Of a stretch of DNA of 64,000 nt, positions 45,394 through 54,835 are shown piece by piece. The stretch comes from MGNI01 sp964353875. Its GTDB lineage: Bacteria; Chloroflexota; Anaerolineae; Anaerolineales; E44-bin32. The number at the start of each line of letters is the position of its first letter. Position 1 is the first letter of the stretch. A program made the position numbers and the translations under genes. The DNA lies in assembly GCA_964353875.1 (NCBI GenBank), contig CAYGXU010000001.1, forward strand, positions 26,701 to 90,700, given 5' to 3'. The notes under the pieces are model-generated. The model ran no database searches. It was not told where the DNA came from and worked only from the letters and a program-made list of their open reading frames with translations.

Positions 45394-46533
45394 ATGCTAT
45401 TCTGGAACTCTCGCTTAATCTCCCTCATACGGAAAGAATTCATTCAGATTATGCGTGACCCGCGCACACTCTTCTTTGTTGTAGGGATCCCGATCACGCA
45501 ACTCCTGCTTATGGGATACGCCGCTACAAACGAAGTGCGAGAAATGCCCCTGGCTGTCATCGATCAAGATCGCAGTCCAGCTGCCCGTCGCTTGCTGGAT
45601 GCCTACCGCGCCGCAGATTATTTCACCATCGCCTACGATATTGATTCCGTCCAGCAACTCCAGGAGCTTATCGACGCCGGCAAGGCGCGTGCCGGACTGA
45701 TCATCCCTCCTGATTACGGCACAAAAGTGGAGGGCAACGGATCAGCCCAAGTCGCCTTTGTGCTCGATGGCAGTGACCCCACAGTCGCCTCTACTGTGCT
45801 GTCCGCAGCTCAACTCATCGCTCAAGGACATGCCACCGAGATTCTCACCAGTCGGTTGTCTCGCTTCAGCCAGCAGGAGGTCATCACCACCCCACTCGAG
45901 GTGCGCACGAATGTCTGGTACAACCCCGATCTAGAGAGCGCCTACTTCATGGTGCCAGGTGTGATCGCCCAGATTCTCTACGGATTAACCTCTTTCCTCA
46001 CAGCCACCGCCGTGGTGCGCGAACGCGAACGAGGCACCATCGAACAGTTGATCGTCACTCCCATCCGCCCATGGGAACTCATGGCTGGGAAAATCATCCC
46101 TTATGTTGTGCTCGCCTTTATCAATACCCTCGAAGTCCTAGCTCTCGGCGCCTGGCTTTTCGATGTCCCCATTCGAGGGAACCTGGGGATGATCCTGCTT
46201 CTCTCAGGTTTGTTCCTATTCTCAGGATTGGGAATTGGATTGCTGGCCTCCACCATTGCCAACACGCAACAAGAAGCGATGCTGATGGTTTTCACGACAC
46301 TCTTGCCAAGCATTTTCCTCTCTGGCTTCTTCTTCCAATTGGATGCGATGCCCAAAATCCTACAATGGATCTCTTACGTCATCCCGATGCGTTATTATCT
46401 TGTTATTATCCGCTCTTTGCTCATAAAAGGTACAGGTGCAAGCAATCTTCAGAACGAAATCATTGCATTAGTAATTTTCGCTTTTGCCATTATGACGCTT
46501 GCAACCCTGCGTTTCCGAAAGCGGCTGGATTAA
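45394..46533 (+). CDS. ABC-2 type transporter permease
   Basis: 379 residues. Six membrane helices: one at the N-terminus (RTLFFVVGIPITQLLLMGYA), a large external domain (~50-175), then five (from YFMVPGVIAQILYGL). ERERGTIEQLIVTPIRPWELMAGKIIPY is the hallmark of the YhhJ/YbhR class of drug-export permeases. Overlapping ribosome site in the tetR end. Only one permease is visible, so it probably forms a homodimer unless a second one sits in the 47683 gap. Confidence 0.93.
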   Translation: MLFWNSRLISLIRKEFIQIMRDPRTLFFVVGIPITQLLLMGYAATNEVREMPLAVIDQDRSPAARRLLDAYRAADYFTIAYDIDSVQQLQELIDAGKARAGLIIPPDYGTKVEGNGSAQVAFVLDGSDPTVASTVLSAAQLIAQGHATEILTSRLSRFSQQEVITTPLEVRTNVWYNPDLESAYFMVPGVIAQILYGLTSFLTATAVVRERERGTIEQLIVTPIRPWELMAGKIIPYVVLAFINTLEVLALGAWLFDVPIRGNLGMILLLSGLFLFSGLGIGLLASTIANTQQEAMLMVFTTLLPSIFLSGFFFQLDAMPKILQWISYVIPMRYYLVIIRSLLIKGTGASNLQNEIIALVIFAFAIMTLATLRFRKRLD

Positions 46534-46557
46534 TCTCCTAAGAAAACGGAGGTGGAT

Positions 46558-47682
46558 ATGCGATCCCGTTCTCTTCGTCAATATATACTTCCCGCCCTCC
46601 TCCTGATTGCGATCTCAGCAGCCATTGTCTATCTGCTTATGCGCTCCACAGAGGAAGATGGCGCTTTACATGCTTCAGGGACGGTGGAAGCTGTTCAAGT
46701 ACGGATTGCGTCAGAATTGTCTGGCCGCGTGGTGGAGGTGCATGTCCAGGAAGGTGAGATGGTTCAATCAGGCCAGGCGCTCCTTAGATTGGATGATGAG
46801 CTCTATCAGGCTCAGAGAAAGCGAGCCCTGGCTGGATTGGAATCGGCGATTGCTGCGCGCGCATCAGCCGAAGCTGCACTTGAGGCAGCCAATGCTGCGG
46901 TCAATTTCGCTCGATTGAATGCGGAAGGAGCCGGTATCCAACATGAACTTACGCTCAATACATCCCTTAGAGAAGCCCGCCCCGGGCGTATCCTTGCCTG
47001 GCAAGAAGATACCCCCAAGGATTTCCTCCTCCCAATTTGGTATTTCCAGAAAGATGAGAAGCTCGTCGCCGCTGAACTTGAATCAGACTCAACCAGGGAG
47101 GCATATGAAATTGAGAAGAGCACCCTCGAATCCATCTTGGACCAAGTCACCCAAGGGGACATTACCAAAGCAGAGGAACGTCTGCTCGATGCTCAGGTTG
47201 CCTTTCTCGTAGCTGATGAGCTTCTTGAACGCGCAAAAGATCAGCAGGATAAGGAACTGGAAGATTTTGCCCAATCCACCTTCGATTCAGCTAAAGATGA
47301 ATTAGAAGCTGCACAATCCGCCTACCAGGAATTGCTATCCGAGCAATCTGAGGAGGAGCTTATGGAAGCCAGAGCGCGCCTGGCGGTTGCGCGAGAGCGT
47401 TTTGATATCGCTATCGATCAGCTCAATCAACTTCGCACTGGGGAAGATTCATTTAAAGTAGCTGCCTCGGAGAATGCTGCAAGACAAGCTGAGGCAGCAG
47501 TCGTTCAAGCAGAAGCGCAATTGGCGCAAGCTGAAACCAATCTGCAACAATCTGAAAAAGCAATTGCGCTGGCGGAAGCCGAGCTGAACCTGCTCGACAT
47601 CCAAATCAGCAAGCTGGTCGTATATGCACCGGTATCCGGTCCTGTTCGAGTGCGCAATGTTGAACCTGGGGAGGTCCTTCAG
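46558..47682 (+). CDS. HlyD-family membrane fusion protein, 3' end in gap
   Basis: 375 codons before the gap. N-terminal membrane anchor, then the first half of the lipoyl/barrel-sandwich (ASGTVEAVQVRIASELSGRVVEVHVQEGEMVQSGQALLRLDD), a very long alpha-helical hairpin rich in Ala/Glu/Gln (~95-345), and the second lipoyl half (ISKLVVYAPVSGPVRVRNVEPGEVLQ) at the gap. The C-terminal barrel is lost; no frame after the gap reads as an obvious continuation. ggagg lies 5 bases before the ATG at 46558. In a monoderm it would bridge the permease to the cell wall rather than to TolC. Confidence 0.9.
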
Positions 47683-47782
47683 NNNNNNNNNNNNNNNNNN
47701 NNNNNNNNNNNNNNNNNNNNNNNNNNNNNNNNNNNNNNNNNNNNNNNNNNNNNNNNNNNNNNNNNNNNNNNNNNNNNNNNNN
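47683..47782. other. assembly gap (100 N)
   Basis: Exactly 100 N. It interrupts the HlyD gene. The 137 bases after it show no recognisable protein, so true missing length is unknown and could include more than the HlyD tail. Confidence 0.99.
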
Positions 47783-47919
47783 TTCGGTTCGTGACACCGC
47801 CTCTGCTAATGGAAGAGGGCTATCGAATAAGGTTGGGATATTATCCAACCTGATCATCACCCAGGCACTGGTTAATTTCGGATCATGGGTACTTTCCTAT
47901 CAAGGACGATACAAGAAGC

Positions 47920-48924
47920 TTGGCTGCAGGTGAACTGGGATCAAATGGCTTGAAAAACGAATCCATAAAACCACTGATCGATGTTCGAGATCTAAGCAAA
48001 TCCTTCGGCCGCCTGGAAGCTGTGCATCATTTATCCTTGCAGGTGACACCTGGGGAGATTTATGGTCTCGTCGGACCGGATGGCGCCGGAAAGACCACTA
48101 CTGTTCGGTTGCTGTGTGGAGCTTTGCAGCCAACTGCCGGCGAGGTCTTCGTCGGTGGCTATTCCATGACCAAACAGCCAGAACAAGCTCGCGCGCAGCT
48201 CGGATACCTGCCACAACGCTTCTCACAGTACGAGGAGTTAACCGTATTGGAAAACTTGCGATTTCTGGCCGAGGTGCGCGGGCTTGGCCATGAAAGGTGG
48301 TTACCACGCAGCCAGGAGATCTTACACTTTGTGGGTCTATCTGAGTTCTCCGACCGCCGGGCTGGGCGTCTTTCAGGAGGCATGAAACAGAAACTCGGAT
48401 TGGCGGCTGCACTGGTACACGAACCGAGGATCTTGCTGCTTGACGAGCCCACCACCGGTGTGGATCCCGTCACTCGTCAAGATTTCTGGCAACTTATTAT
48501 CCGCCTATCAGCGCAGGAGGGTGTCGCTGTGCTGGTTACCACACCCTACATGGATGAAGCCACACGCTGTACACGTCTGGGTTTCATTCGCCAAGGCCGC
48601 CTACAGATCGAAGGGACACCGATGCAAATACGTGCTCGCCTTGATGGCCGAGTCGTGCTCCTGCAAGGTTCCCCACTCCCTCTACTGCGCGATTATGCCA
48701 AAGAACATGAAGATGTCGAGGATGCCCTCCTCTTTGGGAACCGCATCCATTTAAGAATCCGTCGAGAAGCGACACACAAAGTCATATCACGTCTAGAGCG
48801 GTATCTTGCTAAATCTGGAGGCACCGTGACCCAATTGCGCCTCATTTCCCCTCAATTGGAGGATGTGTTTATCGCCCTCTTGGCGCCAGAAAATGAGAAG
48901 ACATCCTCGATGTCATCGGGATGA
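47920..48924 (+). CDS. ABC transporter ATP-binding protein 1
   Basis: 334 residues with the TTG at 47920 (a second TTG at 47950 is possible). Walker A GPDGAGKTTT, Q-loop YLPQRFSQYEELTV, signature LSGGMKQKLGLA, Walker B ILLLDEPTTGVDP and an H-loop replaced by TTPYMDEA, where the usual His after TT is Pro. The C-terminal ~90 residues form an extra domain seen in exporter ATPases (LEDVFIALLAPE end). Likely heterodimer partner of the following gene; the two together correspond to the two halves of E. coli YbhF. Confidence 0.9.
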   Translation: MAAGELGSNGLKNESIKPLIDVRDLSKSFGRLEAVHHLSLQVTPGEIYGLVGPDGAGKTTTVRLLCGALQPTAGEVFVGGYSMTKQPEQARAQLGYLPQRFSQYEELTVLENLRFLAEVRGLGHERWLPRSQEILHFVGLSEFSDRRAGRLSGGMKQKLGLAAALVHEPRILLLDEPTTGVDPVTRQDFWQLIIRLSAQEGVAVLVTTPYMDEATRCTRLGFIRQGRLQIEGTPMQIRARLDGRVVLLQGSPLPLLRDYAKEHEDVEDALLFGNRIHLRIRREATHKVISRLERYLAKSGGTVTQLRLISPQLEDVFIALLAPENEKTSSMSSG

Positions 48925-48939
48925 TTGGAGGATGGTGGA

Positions 48940-49875
48940 TTGAGTGTTGTCATTCAAACCGAGGGATTGTCCAAGCGCTTTGGAAATTTCACTGCGGTCG
49001 ATCGAGTTTCCTTTACAGTAGAAGCGGGTGAAGTTGTTGGCTATTTAGGCCCTAACGGTTCGGGAAAAACGACCACGATCCGAATGCTCATTGGCCTTTT
49101 GCTCCCTTCCGCAGGCAAAGCCAATGTACTTGGATTCGATGTATTGCGCCAATCGGATCATATCCGCCAGCGTGTGGGTTATATGTCGCAAAAATTTGCC
49201 CTCTATCGGGATCTTACCGTGGAAGAAAATCTGGCATTCTACGCTGGCATATACGGTGTGCATGATCGCAAACGCCTGAAGGAAGTGATGAAATTGACGG
49301 ACTTGACCTCCTTTGCGCGTTTCTTGGCAGGTAAATTATCCACCGGATGGCGGCAGCGTCTTGCCTTGGCAACCGCGATCGTTCACGAGCCACAACTGCT
49401 CTTCCTCGATGAGCCCACCAGCGGTGTTGACCCGTCTGCACGTCGTGACTTTTGGGATCTCATATACACCTTGGTCGAACGGGGAGTCACAGCCTTCGTC
49501 ACTACCCATTACATGGACGAGGCTGAATATTGCACCAAGGTGGGCATCATGCGCGCTGGAAGATTGCTGGCGATGGACACGCCACCCGCCTTAGCAAAAA
49601 CCTTCTTGCCTGGCCCGGTGTATGAGATTTTCGCAGACCCTCCCCTGCCCGCCTTGGAAGCCTTACAGGTTTTCCCTGGCGTTTTTCGCGCGCGCTTCAT
49701 GGGAGATCATCTCAGCGCAGTTGTCCTCCCCCATGTGAAAGAACATCAACTTCGTGCCGCACTCCGCAAAGCAGGGAATAGATATGTCCACATTGAAGCG
49801 ATCGAACCAACCCTGGAGGACGTATTCCTGACCCTGGCAGAAGAGGGACAAAGCAATTCTGACTCCAACGAATAA
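48940..49875 (+). CDS. ABC transporter ATP-binding protein 2
   Basis: 311 residues. Walker A GPNGSGKTTT, Q-loop YMSQKFALYRDLTV, Walker B LLFLDEPTSGVDP and intact H-loop TTHYMDEAEYC. The signature is LSTGWRQRLALA, not LSGGQ; an altered signature is known in the second ATPase domain of YbhF-type exporters. Start TTG at 48940 has ggagg eight bases upstream and is preferred over TTG 48925, which directly follows the previous stop. The preceding gene lacks the H-loop His while this one lacks the standard signature, which suggests one functional and one degenerate site. Confidence 0.9.
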   Translation: MSVVIQTEGLSKRFGNFTAVDRVSFTVEAGEVVGYLGPNGSGKTTTIRMLIGLLLPSAGKANVLGFDVLRQSDHIRQRVGYMSQKFALYRDLTVEENLAFYAGIYGVHDRKRLKEVMKLTDLTSFARFLAGKLSTGWRQRLALATAIVHEPQLLFLDEPTSGVDPSARRDFWDLIYTLVERGVTAFVTTHYMDEAEYCTKVGIMRAGRLLAMDTPPALAKTFLPGPVYEIFADPPLPALEALQVFPGVFRARFMGDHLSAVVLPHVKEHQLRAALRKAGNRYVHIEAIEPTLEDVFLTLAEEGQSNSDSNE

Positions 49876-50138
49876 TGGAACCGTCACCATTTCTGTGTAG
49901 AATCCCATGCTGACTTGCCAGCAGTATGACGGATGAGACTTATCAATCTTTCAACTATTTCCGCGAGCCGTCTCCCATACATGGATGGAAGGGCTGTCGT
50001 AAAAGGTCAGTTCCTTCTCATTCGGACTAAACTATTAGAATCAATCTGGAAAGTTGGTTTGGTTTGGTGTTTCCCCGCCCGGAAATAAAAACTGGTGTAC
50101 AGGTCGCCTGCCACCAGTTCATTCGGGAACCGCTGAGA

Positions 50139-50360
50139 TTATCCGTGTTTGCGGCTTTCGCCGAGCCCTGCCACTTGCCGTAAGGTCCCCAAAAGCAGCA
50201 TGCCGAGTCGTAAGCCTTCGCCAGCCCCTAGTTTCAAATGCTTCCCCTCTCGTTCGGCGCGTTGAGCCAGCAAGTAAGCTGTCCCCACACCCAGGAGCGC
50301 GCCCACTACACCCCCAATGAGCATGATTCTGGTTTTCCAATGAGTCTCCTCTTCCATCAT
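50139..50360 (-). CDS. small membrane protein, unknown
   Basis: 73 residues. One membrane helix (IMLIGGVVGALLGVGTAYLLA), then a charged stretch and a weaker hydrophobic segment. Resembles YtxH-like small membrane proteins in layout only. The ATG overlaps the stop of the 29-codon frame upstream (50357). Ribosome site gagggagag. Confidence 0.7.
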   Translation of the reverse strand: MMEEETHWKTRIMLIGGVVGALLGVGTAYLLAQRAEREGKHLKLGAGEGLRLGMLLLGTLRQVAGLGESRKHG

Positions 50361-50446
50361 AGCTCTCCCTCTCTATCTATATTCAAATCCCTGAGGCAAT
50401 CGCGAATGCTGTTCTCAAACCTCAAGGCCTCCAATTGCCGGATCAA
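50357..50446 (-). CDS. candidate 29-residue protein linking two membrane-protein genes
   Basis: A TTG at 50446 overlaps the stop of the 50443 gene by 4 bases (TTGA), and its TGA overlaps the ATG of the next gene, so the frame exactly fills the space. It would be a charged helix (LIRQLEALRFENSIRDCLRD...). The frame stays open further upstream inside the previous gene, so a programmed or erroneous frameshift extending that protein is the alternative. No well-placed ribosome site. Confidence 0.35.
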   Translation of the reverse strand: MIRQLEALRFENSIRDCLRDLNIDREGEL

Positions 50447-50889
50447 TCCTTCGAAAGAATCGAAGTGAACAGGTAAATCACCCTTTCTATCGCTGTTATG
50501 CTTGCTTTTAGCATCATGATCGGTTTAGGAAGGAGCTCCCCAGCCCGTCTTGTGCCGGTGGAGATTTTAACCATGAAATCCTGAACTTTTCCTGCTGGCT
50601 CCGGAATCAACCCATAGGCTCGGGTTACTCCATACACAAAAACCGCCAGGAGGCCAAATAAGAGAATGCCAAGAATAAAAACCGGGATGGCGACGAGGAC
50701 CAAAGCGACGTCAGCCCATATGCTGGCCGTCCCGACGTCCGTCAACCAGAAACTTAGGCCCATGCCGATAACAACAAGGGATCCAATGATCAATGGTAGA
50801 TAAATCTGCAGCCAGAGATGTCGTCTGAGGATTCTGGTTGAAGGACGGATCGTTCGTTTGGAGGGTTGTCTGTGTTTTGTTTCCATCAT
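50443..50889 (-). CDS. two-helix membrane protein, unknown
   Basis: 148 residues. Basic N-terminus (HRQPSKRTIRPSTRILRRH), two long membrane helices (IYLPLIIGSLVVIGMGLSFWL and VALVLVAIPVFILGILLFGLLAVFVYG), and a C-terminal amphipathic region. No known family recognised. First gene of a short minus-strand operon with the 73-residue protein. Confidence 0.75.
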   Translation of the reverse strand: MMETKHRQPSKRTIRPSTRILRRHLWLQIYLPLIIGSLVVIGMGLSFWLTDVGTASIWADVALVLVAIPVFILGILLFGLLAVFVYGVTRAYGLIPEPAGKVQDFMVKISTGTRRAGELLPKPIMMLKASITAIERVIYLFTSILSKD

Positions 50890-50991
50890 CCCCTATTCTA
50901 ACATGCCCTTCAAGTGGGGTAAAACGATAATCAGCACGACTTTCATGACCCTAAGGAATGCGATACAATCTCGACGGTTAGGAGGTGTTTC

Positions 50992-52203
50992 ATGGCGAAA
51001 GCCTCTCTACTTGGTCATGTGGCGGTTGTCAAAACCAGTCCGGAAACCATCCTGGATGACACCCATAAAGTGATGAAACTGGCGAATGTCGAAAAAGCAC
51101 TTCCGAAAGGGACGACCACCGGACTGAAAATTAATATCTCCTGGCAAACCTGGTATCCGGCTTGCTCCACTGCACCCTGGCAATTGGAAGGAGCTATTCA
51201 GGCATTGCGTGCGATGGGATATGAGGATCTGGTCGGCATCCACAACGACACCGTCGTTGTCGATACCAGCGTGGGAGAGATCAACAATAAGCATCGCTTC
51301 GTCACCGATCAATATCATGTCCCTTGCATTTATTTATACGATGAAGATTTCGAATGGTTCGAGTATAAGCCCAGCCGCCCTCTGCTGGTCCTGGATAAAG
51401 TTTATAAAGAAGGCGTATTCATCCCCAAAGCGCTCGTGGGGTTGAACATGGTCCACCTGCCTACGGTAAAAACCCATGTCTTCACCACCATTACTGGCGC
51501 CATGAAAAATGCCTTTGGCGGATTGCTCCATCGCAACCGGCATTGGACCCATAGCGTCATCCATGACACCTTGGTCGATCTACTGATGATTCAGCAAGAG
51601 ATCCATCCTGGCATCTTCGCCTTGATGGATGGAACTTTTGCTGGCGATGGCGCCGGCCCGCGTGCGATGTATTGGCACCAAAAAGACATCCTCCTGGCTT
51701 CGGCAGATCAGGTCGCCATCGATGCAGTTTCAGCAAAGCTGCAGGGTTTCGATCCAATGTCCCTTCGCTTCATTCGAAGGGCGCATGAAATGGGGCTGGG
51801 CATAGGCGATCCGAATCAAATAAAGATCGTTGGCTATGATATTGAGCAAGAGCCATCCTGGGGTTTCCGTCAGGAGGACACCTTCGCCAGCCGTGGTCAA
51901 AAACTGATCTATCACGGATTCTTAAAACCACTAGAACACCTGCTTTTACGCACTCCAATCGTACCCTGGTCCTACTATGCCAGCAACTTCTACCACAATG
52001 TTTACTGGTACCCTTTTGTAGGTCGCAAGAGAGTGGAGGCTGCACTGCAAACTCCCTGGGGGCAATTGTTCAAGAGCTACGGGGATGGCCAGGTGGTCAT
52101 GCCAGGGATGGAGCCAAAAACCGTCATCCAGACCGTTGCTGGATTCACCCTACTGATTGCAATTGTCATCGGCGGGATAGGATTCCTACGCCGACGTAAA
52201 TGA
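50992..52203 (+). CDS. tail-anchored DUF362 protein
   Basis: 403 residues. DUF362 core with GLKINISWQTWYPACSTAPWQLEGAI, GLNMVHLPTVKTHVFTTITGAMKNAFGGLL, MDGTFAGDGAGPRAM and DQVAIDAVSAKLQGFDP. The C-terminus is a single membrane helix with basic end (GFTLLIAIVIGGIGFLRRRK), so the enzyme is probably membrane-tethered facing the cytoplasm. Unlike the DUF362 protein at 38338 it has no Cys cluster. Ribosome site taggaggtg. Overlaps the next gene by 4 bp. Confidence 0.88.
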   Translation: MAKASLLGHVAVVKTSPETILDDTHKVMKLANVEKALPKGTTTGLKINISWQTWYPACSTAPWQLEGAIQALRAMGYEDLVGIHNDTVVVDTSVGEINNKHRFVTDQYHVPCIYLYDEDFEWFEYKPSRPLLVLDKVYKEGVFIPKALVGLNMVHLPTVKTHVFTTITGAMKNAFGGLLHRNRHWTHSVIHDTLVDLLMIQQEIHPGIFALMDGTFAGDGAGPRAMYWHQKDILLASADQVAIDAVSAKLQGFDPMSLRFIRRAHEMGLGIGDPNQIKIVGYDIEQEPSWGFRQEDTFASRGQKLIYHGFLKPLEHLLLRTPIVPWSYYASNFYHNVYWYPFVGRKRVEAALQTPWGQLFKSYGDGQVVMPGMEPKTVIQTVAGFTLLIAIVIGGIGFLRRRK

Positions 52204-53225
52204 AGAAGCTACGTCGCCGAATTTTTTGGGGGTTGCTCTTCGGATTCCTGGTTTTCCTGGCGCTGTTACTTTTGGGAGATATCCGCCAGGTGGGATCGCA
52301 GCTGGCATCCTTCCGATGGATCTTGGTCCCTCTGATCCTGATGGGGACGCTTTTCAACTACCTCCTACGTTTTATCAAATGGCATTACTACTTAGGGCAG
52401 ATTGGCGTCCGGGAACTCTCCTTGTGGGAAAGCGCCCGCCTTTTTATCGCCGGTTTCCCACTGGCTGTCACCCCGGGAAAAGTGGGGGAAGCGCTCAAGG
52501 GGGTATGGTTGCATCAGGTTTCCCAGACACCCATCGCGCGCGGCATTCCGGTTGTCGTAGCAGAGCGCATCAGCGATGGGTTCGCCGTGCTGATCTTGTC
52601 GACTTTGGGCGTGATCGCCTATCCCCAATATTGGTTCGCTTTTGCCACCGTTTTCGGTTTATTGCTTCTCTTCATTTCCCTTACACAAATACGTCCACTT
52701 GCCCTTGGCTTTCTTCGCCTCTTGGAGCGCATCCCCCTCCTGCAGCGCTTCGCTCAACCTCTCCACCAATTTTATGAGGGCGCATACCTTCTCTTTCGCC
52801 CTCGCTCCACCCTCACCGCAATAACACTAGGCACCTTCGCCTGGCTAGGAGAGGGCACAGCCATGTATCTTGTCCTTATCGGATTGGATGTCCCGCAAAC
52901 GTGGGAAACCTTCTCCATGGCTGTCTTCATCCTCTCCTTCTCTACGGTCATTGGAGCTGTCTCTGCTCTCCCTGGAGGCCTGGGTGCGGCTGAAGCCAGC
53001 ATCGCTGGTATGTTGACTCTGCTGATGGGCCTGCCGACGGATGTCTCGGCTGCGGCAACCCTTCTCATACGCTTTGCTACCCTGTGGTTTGGTGTAGGGG
53101 TGGGCCTTGTTGCTTGGACCTTCTCGAGCGATCTCCTCATGCTTGACCCCCCTCCTCCGGCTTCAAAAACAGAAGGGACAGTACGATCGCCCTTGAATGA
53201 TAGTGGTCATGATCGGGTAGAATGA
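52200..53225 (+). CDS. lysylphosphatidylglycerol synthase TM-region/flippase-like protein
   Basis: 341 residues, about eight membrane helices. UPF0104/AglD-MprF membrane-domain family: FNYLLRFIKWHYYLGQIG, FIAGFPLAVTPGKVGEALKGVWL, VVVAERISDGFAVLI and GAVSALPGGLGAAEASIAGML are the known motifs. In other systems such domains flip or modify lipids; here there is no soluble aminoacyl-transferase domain. ATGA overlap with the DUF362 gene implies they act together. Confidence 0.9.
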   Translation: MKKLRRRIFWGLLFGFLVFLALLLLGDIRQVGSQLASFRWILVPLILMGTLFNYLLRFIKWHYYLGQIGVRELSLWESARLFIAGFPLAVTPGKVGEALKGVWLHQVSQTPIARGIPVVVAERISDGFAVLILSTLGVIAYPQYWFAFATVFGLLLLFISLTQIRPLALGFLRLLERIPLLQRFAQPLHQFYEGAYLLFRPRSTLTAITLGTFAWLGEGTAMYLVLIGLDVPQTWETFSMAVFILSFSTVIGAVSALPGGLGAAEASIAGMLTLLMGLPTDVSAAATLLIRFATLWFGVGVGLVAWTFSSDLLMLDPPPPASKTEGTVRSPLNDSGHDRVE

Positions 53226-53282
53226 TTACAATCCCTATTGACGTTAGGCAAGATTCGCCGAGTTTGGAGGATATCGCGCACC

Positions 53283-53975
53283 GTGATTGTTGAGCTCCAT
53301 TGCCATACACACCATTCAAAAGACAGCCTCATGCACCCGCGCCGATTACTCACAATCTGCCAAGAGCGCGGGATCGACCGTGTGGCGATCACCGACCATA
53401 ACACCATCCATGGCGCTCTGGAAGCTGCCGCGATCGAGCCGCAACGTACGATTATAGGCGAGGAGATTATGACCTCGGAAGGGGAACTATTGGCGTACTT
53501 CGTCAAGGAACGCGTCCCACCCAGACTTTCTCCAGAAGAGACGATCTCCCTCCTGCGCGCTCAGGGCGCCGTTATTAGCATCGCTCATCCTTTTGATTCG
53601 CTTCGAACAGGAGCATGGGACTTGCCGCAATTAATGGAAATTCTGCCCCTGGTCGATGCAATTGAGACTTTCAATGCAAGAAACTGGTCTCGTCGCGCAA
53701 ATCGAAGAGCGGCGCTTTTCGCTTTGGAAGCCGGGTTGCTGGCCACGGCTGGCTCAGACGCACATACCTATATGGAGGTAGGTCGCGCCAGGATGCGCCT
53801 TCCTGGTTTTAACAGCGTGGAAAGTTTCCGACTTGCTCTGGCCAATGCGGAACTCCTGGCCCGTCCATCCCTACCATTCGTGCACTTATTCTCAAGATAT
53901 GCGAGTTTCCGCAAATTCCTGGGGTGGAAAAGCGTAGAGCAGTCCCTTTCGAAGTATAAGGGGAAGCCTTTCTGA
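53283..53975 (+). CDS. PHP-domain metal-dependent phosphoesterase
   Basis: 230 residues. PHP fold: ELHCHTHHSKDS (first metal ligands), VAITDHNTIHG, GEEIMTSEGELLAYF, ISIAHPFD, and the last SDAHTYMEVGRAR. Members hydrolyse nucleotides or other phosphoesters. GTG at 53283 (ggagg 12 bases upstream) fits the family; TTG at 53238 is an alternative. Same strand, 57 bp after the flippase-like gene. Confidence 0.9.
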   Translation: MIVELHCHTHHSKDSLMHPRRLLTICQERGIDRVAITDHNTIHGALEAAAIEPQRTIIGEEIMTSEGELLAYFVKERVPPRLSPEETISLLRAQGAVISIAHPFDSLRTGAWDLPQLMEILPLVDAIETFNARNWSRRANRRAALFALEAGLLATAGSDAHTYMEVGRARMRLPGFNSVESFRLALANAELLARPSLPFVHLFSRYASFRKFLGWKSVEQSLSKYKGKPF

Positions 53976-54137
53976 TCGATACTTCTAACCTGCACTTACA
54001 CCGCCTGATGCAATGCTTCCTTTGTAGTCTCGATAAAAAAAAGTGGGTTGAAATTGTTGCGCAATGACGGGCTAATAAACACAGTAGAATAAGAAAAGAA
54101 AAGCCTACACTCATCCCTGACTGAGGACACAGCCAAT

Positions 54138-54734
54138 ATGACCGAGACGATCCTGGTCACTGCAGCTTACATTGCTGCACAAATATTATCGGATATCACC
54201 AGCTTGAAGATCGTATCGTTCTTCGGCCTTTCGATGGATGCAGGAACTCTCATCTACCCCTTCACTTTCACCCTGCGAGATCTAGCTCATAAGGTTGTTG
54301 GGCGTCGGGGAGCGCGCATGCTTATCCTCAGCGCGGCGGTCATCAACTTGCTGATGGCTGGCTTGTTCTGGCTGATAAGCCAATTCCCCTATGATCCCTC
54401 CGTCGGTCCTCAGCCCGAATGGGATAGCGTACTCTCTCCGGTGTGGCGCATTGTCCTCGCCTCCATTCTTGCGGAGGTCTTCGCCGAACTAACGGATACC
54501 GAGATCTACCACCTGTGGGTCACCCGTGTAACACAACGCTTCCAATGGCTGCGCGTCCTAACCAGCAACGCCGTTAGTGTGCCCCTGGACAGTCTGATTT
54601 TCGTATGGACTGCATTCGGCGGCGTCTATGAAAATAGCACCGTATGGGAGATCGTTATGGCCAACATATTGTTGAAAGGGATCGTGACCCTGATCAGCTT
54701 GCCCTCGATTTATTTGGTCCGTGACCGGCAGTGA
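54138..54734 (+). CDS. VUT family (YhhQ/QueT-like) transporter, queuosine precursor uptake
   Basis: 198 residues, six membrane helices. Family features: AAQILSDITSLKIVSFFGLSMDAGTLIYPFTFTLRDLAHKVVG, and AEVFAELTDTEIYHLWVTR. YhhQ takes up queuosine precursors (preQ0/preQ1) in E. coli; other substrates are possible. No preQ1 riboswitch was recognised in the 160 bp upstream. Confidence 0.88.
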   Translation: MTETILVTAAYIAAQILSDITSLKIVSFFGLSMDAGTLIYPFTFTLRDLAHKVVGRRGARMLILSAAVINLLMAGLFWLISQFPYDPSVGPQPEWDSVLSPVWRIVLASILAEVFAELTDTEIYHLWVTRVTQRFQWLRVLTSNAVSVPLDSLIFVWTAFGGVYENSTVWEIVMANILLKGIVTLISLPSIYLVRDRQ

Positions 54735-54835
54735 GGGAGCGAAACAGAGAACGCCTCATAAAGCGACCCCCAGCTTATACAACCCCCTTTGATATTGCAG
54801 GCAACTTTGGGATTTGGTCGGAAGTAATCTTTGAA

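Noticed and set aside
47783..47919. Continuation of the HlyD gene after the gap
   Set aside because: All three frames were read; none resembles the HlyD C-terminal barrel, so I did not extend the gene across the gap.
53976..54137. preQ1 riboswitch before the YhhQ-like transporter
   Set aside because: No preQ1-type core sequence or pseudoknot-forming A-rich tail was recognised.
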